This document shows, one piece after another, positions 18,601-24,624 of a stretch of 32,050 nucleotides of DNA. The stretch lies in contig JAUMUD010000025.1 in the NCBI GenBank assembly GCA_030530875.1, forward strand, positions 1-32,050, given 5' to 3'. The position numbers and the translations under genes were made by a program. Origin of the DNA: Corynebacterium sp. GTDB lineage: Bacteria; Actinomycetota; Actinomycetes; Mycobacteriales; Mycobacteriaceae. Position 1 is the first letter of the stretch. Each line of letters opens with the position of its first letter. The notes beneath the pieces are model-generated. The model saw only the letters and a program-made list of their open reading frames with translations. It made no database searches and was not told where the DNA came from.

Positions 18601-18998
18601 CCATAATAAGCGGCCAAATCAGAATCCTGCGCACCCAGTTGTTCATTACCCGCTTTAAGGGCATCGAGGTCAATCTGAGTAATGGACAGTGCAGCTGCGG
18701 CCGATTTTTGTGCCTCTGTCGGTGACGGAACCGCAGCATCGTTCACGGCAGTTGCATGTTCGAGAATTTCCTGAGCATTCGCATCAGTAGCGGCAGCCTC
18801 AACTTGCTGCTTGTAGTAATCACGCTGGGCTGGCAAGAGATTGCCCATATTGTCAATACTGGAGGAGTCGACAGCATTAGCCGCGCTCGCTGTCGCAGGA
18901 CTCACAATGGTCGGTACCGCAATGGCACCTACTGAGAGACTGCCGGTGACCAGCATGGCACCGATGAGCTGTTGGATTGAATGCTTACCGTAGGGCAT
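15651..18998 (-). CDS. Helical-repeat surface protein with LAITG sorting signal
   Basis: 1115 aa from ATG 18998. In-frame ATGs at 19010 and 19040 exist, but 18998 gives MPYGKHSIQQLIG, aligning with the signal peptides of the sister proteins. After the signal peptide (about 36 aa) come about nine three-helix modules, the first ones diverged (NLLPAQRDYYKQQV) and the later ones typical (LTPEQKTSYKSAV). Then come the pre-anchor domain (RYTNASADAKKAFED), hydrophobic segment 1 (about 1020-1040, ending IWY), a Pro/Ala linker of about 42 aa and LAITG at 1083-1087 with a hydrophobic stretch and RRRRER. It lacks the 360-aa head of the giants. It is the last gene of an operon with 19062-20360 and 20380-22032; a TATACT hexamer at 19049-19054 may add an internal promoter. 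Likely a class E sortase substrate; binding partner unknown. Confidence 0.93.
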   Translation of the reverse strand: MPYGKHSIQQLIGAMLVTGSLSVGAIAVPTIVSPATASAANAVDSSSIDNMGNLLPAQRDYYKQQVEAAATDANAQEILEHATAVNDAAVPSPTEAQKSAAAALSITQIDLDALKAGNEQLGAQDSDLAAYYGPQRSWVTSNTPSLGDPLSSIANITNVATVTWDTYYQNKIGLLGNLLGSQKNTYTSAISSALDDTSKAAAVSGATKVNTAMGEENPETADTTPATDTDKAAAQAAIAGLAAQLQSMGVDLSATPYSYINDASPTIGQLAAAVKSAENAQVDDLKKQIDGFQYLTEEQKTYYKEKIDNPDSGRTRDKIFQGAKNSNISMNPNGDTSGFATEDTELEDYDAAKAALAKLTNLPSTDLADYNNGLDSHIPYGEMFPFLVRAIAQSKSIATNSINGLKNLTEDQKSSYLAAIGATPGAGTIVTIVSGATAVDTAMGASDPKSSGTDLATDADIAAAQAALKKLGFTTTDDYYQQVSAPNVTAGDVAQALIDATRNTTIAKFNQLKNLTDEQRESYKSQVKDVDALTAPKILESATNVDSVMGGNLSAATAKTDADVTAATAAINALSSLDDTARQNYITALGTNTSQADVVNTVLNAVKDDKTAAKNSIDELTKLTPEQKTSYKSAVDAANGGEAIKTLLSSASTIDAVMGENPSDEQKTAATGALKTTADVAAATAAIDALSNLDANTRKGFTDKLATNSTEADVAATVLEALDAAKSAAKKSIDALTNLTLDQKSSYKDSVDSAIGAAAINAVVTSASTIDAVMGENPSDEQKTAATGALKTTADVAAATAAIDALSNLDADTRKGFTDKLATNGTEADVATTVLEALDAAKKAAKESVGTLSSLTDEQKKSYEDQIDNAKSGTTVASAIDGATRQNAKNQIDPLKNLSDEEKATVKKQIDEAELTNLDSLLASAKNTNTSRFTDALAKAKDALTQAKAQYDQVRYTNASADAKKAFEDRVAALTSLIASADETNGMDNVTAADLTTASNNLTAASDALDGVEQHSINWLPILLGVGALGVGGAIWYVLNNQPATPEPTVPPAPAPTATPEPSREPAPAPAPAPVAAPAKGTLAITGAQVRGIAVLAMVLIALGGAFTLRRRRER
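15873..15947 (-). other. Hydrophobic segment 1 of the LAITG protein
   Basis: Residues about 1018-1042: NWLPILLGVGALGVGGAIWY and following, then a Pro/Ala linker. It is homologous in position and sequence to the segments at 90-157, 7794-7868 and 20605-20685. Confidence 0.8.
16470..17060 (-). repeat. Recent 348-bp tandem duplication inside the LAITG gene
   Basis: Positions 16566-16682 and 16914-17030 are identical over 117 bases, including silent sites, and the flanks differ at only scattered positions. The offset is 348 bp (116 aa), one repeat unit plus one codon. The units encode STIDAVMGENPSDEQK and the following linking module. Confidence 0.9.
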
Positions 18999-19048
18999 CG
19001 TAAATCTCATTTCCTGCACTGAACGTGCTCTTTTTAGCAATCTATTAC

Positions 19049-19054
19049 AGTATA
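19049..19054 (-). promoter_or_regulatory. Possible internal -10 box before the LAITG gene
   Basis: TATACT on the minus strand in the 63-bp gap after the 432-aa gene. No convincing -35 box at the usual spacing was seen, so this is a weak call. Confidence 0.2.
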
Positions 19055-19061
19055 AAACTTT

Positions 19062-20360
19062 TTAGATAAATTGAATAAAATCCCTAGGATTTACCGTAGG
19101 AATTGGTAAATGCGCAATGAGAAAGTGTGCAGCCTCACTCATTGCCCAGCCCAGCGCAAAAATAATGATCGCCACCGGGATGAGGCGCTTATAGCTGTAC
19201 TGGTCATCATAGAGAGCATCGCCATTATCACGAACACGCGCAGCAGCATCACGCAGTTGCGCAGCGGAAATGACATTAATGGCCCCATCCTTGGTGGCCG
19301 CCTCAATTACTTTGGTGAGTTCATCCAGGGATTCCTCAAAGACCTGCTGGTGGCGGGCGGAAATGAAGCGATACGTGGAGGCATTGCGCGCGGCATTAGC
19401 AGCATCGCGCACGCTGGTTGCATGGTTAAAGGCCTTGCTGAAAGCATCGCTATTTTCCTTCGCGGCTTCATCAAGGAGTTCCTGAATCTTGGCATTGGCC
19501 TCATTAGGCATGGAGTTCTTTTCAGCTTCGGTAATATGGTCTTTTAATTCCATCTTGCGCTTGGCATCAAGATTCAGGAAAGCATCAATCTGGTTTTGCT
19601 GTGTGGTGCGCAGAGCCACATCATAAACATCCTGAATGCCCTTGGCATCGCGGGCCGCATCGAGATAATACTGCAGGGATTGGAGGGCATCCTCATCGAG
19701 GCCGAATTCAGAAATTTTATCGGCCACGGTGGCCTTGGATTCCGCCAAAAGTTCATGCACGGCCACGCCAATTTCGCCCTGCGTGGTGGCCTTCTTCACG
19801 CTCTCCTGGTATTCGGCATCGCGACTATCACTGATAAATGGCAGGTCCACACTGGTGAGATAGGCGCCTTCGCGTTCAGCACTGCTTGGGGCTTCGGTCG
19901 CAGCCGCAGCATCGCCACCAGCTAACACAGCATCCATGGAGGCAATGCGTGCGCTGATGTGTGAAAGAGTTTCCGCATCCGCAGTGTTGATCTCACTGCC
20001 ATAGCTATGCGCCAAAGCGGTGCTTAAATGCGTGGCCTGGGCGAGTTTTTCATTGGCTTCCAGGCGAAGGCTCCGAAGAACCTCTGCCGTGGCACCATCA
20101 AGAATTTTCTCCAATTCCTCGCTGGTGGTGGCCGCATCAATATCAGCCAGGGCTTTGTGCGCACTGCCCACACTCAGCCGCGCCATGGCATTAATGGCTG
20201 CCCGCGCCTTATCCTTGCTAAGAGTCTCACCCGAGGCAGTCCCGCTGCCGGCGGAATTTTCAGAATTTACCGAATCCGCAAAAGCAGCCGGATGAATATG
20301 GCTAAAGATTAGGGAAGCACTCAGCAATCCTGCACCGATGCCCCGAGTCAGTGTGCGCAT
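19062..20360 (-). CDS. Secreted helical protein with C-terminal hydrophobic anchor, no sorting signal
   Basis: 432 aa from ATG 20360, preceded by a strong AAGGGGAG site 6 bases upstream. The signal peptide (residues 1-28, ending AAFA) lacks the YGKRS motif of its operon partners. The body is almost entirely helical, with degenerate repeat modules (FLNLDAKRKMELKDHI resembles the last module of the sister proteins), followed by a recognisable pre-anchor domain (AARNASTYRF, VISAAQLRDAAARV). The only C-terminal anchor is a hydrophobic stretch at 393-416 followed by a short tail ending DFIQFI, with no LAXTG and no basic cluster. It lies 19 bp after the LASTG gene and 63 bp before the LAITG gene. 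It may be an accessory or membrane-tethered partner of these. Function unknown. Confidence 0.88.
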   Translation of the reverse strand: MRTLTRGIGAGLLSASLIFSHIHPAAFADSVNSENSAGSGTASGETLSKDKARAAINAMARLSVGSAHKALADIDAATTSEELEKILDGATAEVLRSLRLEANEKLAQATHLSTALAHSYGSEINTADAETLSHISARIASMDAVLAGGDAAAATEAPSSAEREGAYLTSVDLPFISDSRDAEYQESVKKATTQGEIGVAVHELLAESKATVADKISEFGLDEDALQSLQYYLDAARDAKGIQDVYDVALRTTQQNQIDAFLNLDAKRKMELKDHITEAEKNSMPNEANAKIQELLDEAAKENSDAFSKAFNHATSVRDAANAARNASTYRFISARHQQVFEESLDELTKVIEAATKDGAINVISAAQLRDAAARVRDNGDALYDDQYSYKRLIPVAIIIFALGWAMSEAAHFLIAHLPIPTVNPRDFIQFI

Positions 20361-20379
20361 AATGTACTCCCCTTTTTTT

Positions 20380-22032
20380 CTAAATTTCCCTACGTCGATA
20401 CGCAGTGGTCAAGCCACCGATAGCAATCAAAGCCAGTGCCAGCAGTGCAGTCAGTCCCGCATTACTACCAGTGCTTGCCAGTTGACCACGGGCTGGGGCA
20501 CTCACAGGAGCAGGGGCGGGTTGGGGCGCTACTGGCGTGGAAGTAACAGCCGTGCCCGGCGCGGCATTCGTACCAGCATCAGCAGTGCCCGGCGCAGGGG
20601 CGGAATTCTGCTGATTCGCATACCAGGCGGCCGCACCCACACCGGCAATACCAAGGGCAATGGCCCCGATGACTGGCAGGCTGATGTGCAGGAAATTCTG
20701 ACCATCAAGGGCAGTTTGGGCGGCGGTCACATCATTGGCAGCGGCAGTGAGCTGCCCGGCACTGATAGCCTCAAGGCCTTCATCATCAGCACGGGTAATG
20801 AGATTTTCCAAAGCCGCGAGTTTTTCATCAAAAGTCTTCTTCGCATTATCGCTGGCATTTAGATAGCGCAGGCCACTCTTGGCATTATTGGCCGCGGCCA
20901 CAGCATCCTTGGCCTCAATCAGGGAATCGCCAAAGCGGGTGGTATTGCGCGAAATCTGTGTGGTGCAAATGGAGGAGACGCGACCTGGGTCCGGGGCCTC
21001 ATCAATCTGCCTCTTGGCTGCGGTCTTTTCTTCATCGCTTAGGTTGAGCAGGGCATCAATGTGATTCTTGGCATTTTTGCGCGCGGCCTCGTCCATTACT
21101 TCATTGATGGTCGATGGGCCCGTGGCACCGTCCACCGATGCGGTATAGGTGGCCTGCTGTTCCTCACCGAGGTAGTTCAGGTCCTTGAGTGCCGCGGTGG
21201 CATTCTCCTTGGCGGTCTTCAAGGCCTCGGGCATAACGCCGGCAAGTTCACTGAGCGTGCCGGCCACATCAGCCTGCGTGGCGTATTTTTCCGAATCCGC
21301 GGTGCTCAAATTTTTAAAGGCGGCAATCGCCGCCTTGGCTGCAATACGATCAGCGCCCGCTGGCGCATTATCCTTGCCGGCATTGTCCATATCGCCACCC
21401 TGCACGGCATCCATAATGCCCGCATTTTCCACCAGGTGCGTAATATCTGACGCCTCCACCGTGGTCTTTAGACTCTCCTGGTAGGAGGCTTTTTGTTCCG
21501 CCATCAGCTTGGTGTATTTTCCAATGGCATCAGCCGCCGCCTGCTGGGCGGCTTCACGCGCCGCAATAATGGCCGCTGCCACATCAGCAACACTCGTGGC
21601 GGAATCAACGGCTGCCACATAGCTGGTCACATCCACATTTTTATATGCCTCAATGGCTGCCCGTGCTGCTTCCACATCGGCGGAACTCTTGGCACCCTGT
21701 GCATCAGCATTGGCCGCGCCGCCCAAAAGCGAATCCATGGCAAGCGCATTTTTCAGAATTGCTTCCACCGGTGCCGTATCGCAGGGCCCGGCATTGGTAC
21801 TCATATTGAGGCAATCTGCCCCATTAAGGCGCTCCTTATAGGTCCTCTTCTGTTCCGCTAGAAGATTCTGGGCCGCATCAATCTTTGCCATCGCCTCGGC
21901 AACATAGTCCGAGTTATCCGCCGCCAAAGCGGTCGGTGCCATGGTGGGCGTTAGGACGCCACCCACCGCCAGGCCCACACTTGCCATGGTCGCAGCAATC
22001 AGCTGATTAATTGTGCGCTTGCCGTGGGACAT
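20380..22032 (-). CDS. Helical-repeat surface protein with LASTG sorting signal
   Basis: 550 aa from ATG 22032. An upstream in-frame ATG at 22089 exists, but 22032 gives MSHGKRTINQLIA, matching the sister signal peptides; the ribosome site is weak for either. About four three-helix modules follow (LLAEQKRTYKERL, LMAEQKASYQESL, LGEEQQATYTASV, LSDEEKTAAKRQI), then the pre-anchor domain (RYLNASDNAKKTFDE), hydrophobic segment 1 (about 452-472, ending AWY), a Pro/Ala linker of about 45 aa and LASTG at 518-522, then a hydrophobic stretch and YRRREI. Unlike the giants it has cysteines (two ten residues apart in the first module, one more before the pre-anchor domain), so an intramodule disulfide is possible. 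It is the first gene of the three-gene operon. Confidence 0.92.
   Translation of the reverse strand: MSHGKRTINQLIAATMASVGLAVGGVLTPTMAPTALAADNSDYVAEAMAKIDAAQNLLAEQKRTYKERLNGADCLNMSTNAGPCDTAPVEAILKNALAMDSLLGGAANADAQGAKSSADVEAARAAIEAYKNVDVTSYVAAVDSATSVADVAAAIIAAREAAQQAAADAIGKYTKLMAEQKASYQESLKTTVEASDITHLVENAGIMDAVQGGDMDNAGKDNAPAGADRIAAKAAIAAFKNLSTADSEKYATQADVAGTLSELAGVMPEALKTAKENATAALKDLNYLGEEQQATYTASVDGATGPSTINEVMDEAARKNAKNHIDALLNLSDEEKTAAKRQIDEAPDPGRVSSICTTQISRNTTRFGDSLIEAKDAVAAANNAKSGLRYLNASDNAKKTFDEKLAALENLITRADDEGLEAISAGQLTAAANDVTAAQTALDGQNFLHISLPVIGAIALGIAGVGAAAWYANQQNSAPAPGTADAGTNAAPGTAVTSTPVAPQPAPAPVSAPARGQLASTGSNAGLTALLALALIAIGGLTTAYRRREI
20605..20685 (-). other. Hydrophobic segment 1 of the LASTG protein
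   Basis: Residues about 450-476: ISLPVIGAIALGIAGVGAAA then WY, followed by a Pro/Ala linker. Same position relative to the sorting signal as in the sister proteins. Confidence 0.78.
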
Positions 22033-22120
22033 TGGGGAACCAACTTTCACCATCATCAGGACTATCACTGCGATTCGTGGCCAACTCACAGCCTTTTGTA
22101 CTTCTTTTATAATAACCCAT

Positions 22121-22150
22121 GAAAAAAGGACTGCTCCAAAGAGCAGTCCT
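22121..22150 (-). terminator. Rho-independent terminator after the Ig-like protein pair
   Basis: AGGACTGCTC (22127-22136), loop CAAA, GAGCAGTCCT (22141-22150): a perfect 10-bp stem, followed on the minus strand by TTTTTTC. It separates the Ig-like gene pair from the repeat-protein operon. Confidence 0.93.
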
Positions 22151-22163
22151 GAAGGGTTAACCA

Positions 22164-22204
22164 GTTTTCAAAATTCAGAATTCTCAAAAGAAAATTCTGA
22201 AAAC
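22164..22204 (-). repeat. AT-rich hairpin between the stop codon and the terminator
   Basis: GTTTTCA (22164-22170) and TGAAAAC (22198-22204) enclose a second stem GAATT/AATTC (22178-22182 and 22193-22197). It lies in the 3' untranslated part of the 792-aa gene, ahead of its terminator, and could stabilise the mRNA end. Confidence 0.45.
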
Positions 22205-22222
22205 ACAGCTTTCGCCCCAATC

Positions 22223-24601
22223 CTAACGCGGCCCAAAGCGGTTCATCATATCAGCGATGAATGCCTGGGTGGCGCGGCTGGCGTCATTGAGCCACCAGCC
22301 AAGGAGGAGGCCAAGCACGGCCGAGGCACCAACGAGAACCTTGATGAAGTTCTCAATACCACCGAAGAACTTGATGGCTAGCTGGACCTTGGTCCATTCC
22401 TCAGGCTTTTCAGCAAGGTTATCAACCTCACTATTGCCACCACCATTATTGCTGTTATTCTCTGCTGGTGGGGTTGGCTGAAGGTCAGGGTCATCAGCTG
22501 GGTTGCCGGTATTGCCGCCGTTACCAGTGCTGCCGCTGTTACCGGTGTTACCACCATTGCCGGAACCACCCTGATTTGGATCAGTGGAACTGGAATCAGT
22601 GGCCTTCTTAGGGAAGCTATCCGGGGTGCGGACAGAAACATTGATGAGATTCTGGCCAAGGGCCGCAGTGGTGCCTGCGCAGTTCATCTTCAAATCAGCA
22701 GTGCCGATGATGGACTTTGCACGAAGGGCGAAGGTGAGGAAGTTCTTGTCATTATTGAACTTTGTGGAGTCCTCATCCTTCTGACGAACAGTCGCCTTGA
22801 GGGAAACGCGCTTGGCATTATCCGGCAGGGTGTCCTTGGCCTTAAAGTGAAGGGTAAAGGCAGGGATGGTGAAGTAGGTGTCCGTGCTATTAATAGGAAC
22901 CGTCAAACCACCCGGTGCAGTACCGACCTTATCGGCAGGGCCATTGGCCACGACAAGATTATCCATGGACAGACGCAGCAGATCACCGTTATCCGATGGG
23001 TTACCCTCACGGTCCACACGAATAATGCTTGGAGTACCGGTGACATTCTTGGCCGTGCTCAGATCAAAATCAGCACCAAGGTATTCAGCCACATTTGGGT
23101 CAGGCATTTCAAAATCGACCTTGAAGCGGCTGGCCGTAATAAAATCAGCCGAACCGGTAGCGCTCTTACCAGGGAAGCGCATGGAATCCGGCGTGACCTT
23201 CACGTCGAAGTTATCGCCGGTCAAAACAAAGCTGTTATTGCTCACCTTGAAGTACATGGTGGTGGTCTGGCGGTCATCCTGACCAGCTGGTGCACCATTA
23301 CTCTGGCAGACATTAGCCAGGGTCAGTGCGCGGTTCCACTGTGGCGCAGCAGGAATCACATAATCATCGCGATTAATGGTCGTTGAACCACCATCGCCAC
23401 CACCTGGCTTCTGTTCATCAGTTGGCGTTGCTGGATCACCAGGCTGCTGACCATCACTTGGAGTAGCAGGATCACTTGGCTGCGATGGTTCAGATGGTTG
23501 GGAAGGCTGGGATGGCTGCGAAGGCTGCTCCGGTGCTGGTGGCTCATTGCGAGCTGGCAGCTCAGGCTTATCACCCTGGACTTCAACATAGCCATTGGCC
23601 ATGAGATTCAGCTGAGCGTTCTTACCACTATTGGCAGAACCAACAGCGATATAGGTTGGGTAAATGCCAGGCTTGAGGGTGGAATCATCAGCGACGCTGC
23701 CCGTCATGGTCATGGAGATGACACCATCACGGCTAAGACCCTGGTCAGGATTTGCAGAGAACCAGCCAGCCTTATTGCGCATCACCGTGCGGAAGCCCTG
23801 AGGCAGATTAGGGTAAATATCCGCCCAATTCAGGAGATTCCAACTGGAGGAAGCCCAGCCACTGCAGTTATTGATGCTGCCACGGTCGCAGAGGTAAGTG
23901 CGAGCCATTGGGACATCAGAACCACCCCAGGTCCAGGTAATACCAGTAGCACTAGGGTCATAACCACTGCCATTTTCATCGGCAGCAACCATTGGGGCAG
24001 GCATAATGCCGAAGTATGGGTAGGTGCCGGCCTTGAGGTTGCCATTGGCGGTGATACTGAGCTTGGAGCCAGCCTTGATGACCCAAGGCTTTTCCATGGA
24101 GCCGTCACGATTAGCATTCACGTCCGTAAGGGAGTCATCGTTGACGGTGATGCTGCCATCGGTGGTGCCACCATTGAGGGCATCAGTGCCGATAAGGGCA
24201 GGGGCCTGAACACTGAAGGTATGAGTCAGGTCAGGCAGGGAGTTATAGCCCTCAATATTTGTAAAACGGATAGTGAGGGTGTGCGCGCCCAGGCCACTGA
24301 AAGGAATAGAGAAGTCGTAGGTCTGAGCTTCTTCGGATTCGTCGACGGTGATATTGGCAGTTTCCTGCTTCACATTGTCGAGGTAAAAGTCGATAAGACC
24401 TTCATTATGGGCAGGGATAGCGACCTTACCCGCCAATGGGTCCGCATTGGACTGCGGGTCGGTATAGGTAGCGGAGAAAGTATTAGAGCTTTCTTGCGTC
24501 GATGCTGCTTCATCAGCAAAAGAAGGCGCAGAAACCACAATGTGTCCTGCGCCCAGCATCAACGCGGCGCTCATGAGCAGAGCGACGCGTTTTTTCAGCA
24601 T
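22223..24601 (-). CDS. Secreted Ig-like surface protein with C-terminal hydrophobic anchor
   Basis: 792 aa from ATG 24601, chosen because GGTGA lies 5 bases upstream; an in-frame TTG at 24613 has no such site. The signal peptide covers residues 1-29 (ending SFA). An Ig-like beta domain (HTLTIRFTNIEGYN) and a second domain with two close cysteines (LCDRGSINNC) follow, then a Pro/Ser-rich linker (about 347-403), a third domain opening with CQSNGAPAGQD and containing REGNPSDNG and NNDKNFLTF, a Gly/Asn/Ser linker (about 670-724) and a hydrophobic segment (about 752-779). No LAXTG is present. The upstream neighbour is a paralogue with the same plan, 23 bp away, so the two are probably co-transcribed. 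The family was not recognised; likely an envelope-anchored surface protein. Confidence 0.9.
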   Translation of the reverse strand: MLKKRVALLMSAALMLGAGHIVVSAPSFADEAASTQESSNTFSATYTDPQSNADPLAGKVAIPAHNEGLIDFYLDNVKQETANITVDESEEAQTYDFSIPFSGLGAHTLTIRFTNIEGYNSLPDLTHTFSVQAPALIGTDALNGGTTDGSITVNDDSLTDVNANRDGSMEKPWVIKAGSKLSITANGNLKAGTYPYFGIMPAPMVAADENGSGYDPSATGITWTWGGSDVPMARTYLCDRGSINNCSGWASSSWNLLNWADIYPNLPQGFRTVMRNKAGWFSANPDQGLSRDGVISMTMTGSVADDSTLKPGIYPTYIAVGSANSGKNAQLNLMANGYVEVQGDKPELPARNEPPAPEQPSQPSQPSQPSEPSQPSDPATPSDGQQPGDPATPTDEQKPGGGDGGSTTINRDDYVIPAAPQWNRALTLANVCQSNGAPAGQDDRQTTTMYFKVSNNSFVLTGDNFDVKVTPDSMRFPGKSATGSADFITASRFKVDFEMPDPNVAEYLGADFDLSTAKNVTGTPSIIRVDREGNPSDNGDLLRLSMDNLVVANGPADKVGTAPGGLTVPINSTDTYFTIPAFTLHFKAKDTLPDNAKRVSLKATVRQKDEDSTKFNNDKNFLTFALRAKSIIGTADLKMNCAGTTAALGQNLINVSVRTPDSFPKKATDSSSTDPNQGGSGNGGNTGNSGSTGNGGNTGNPADDPDLQPTPPAENNSNNGGGNSEVDNLAEKPEEWTKVQLAIKFFGGIENFIKVLVGASAVLGLLLGWWLNDASRATQAFIADMMNRFGPR

Positions 24602-24624
24602 ATTCTTCACCAATCTACAGGGGT

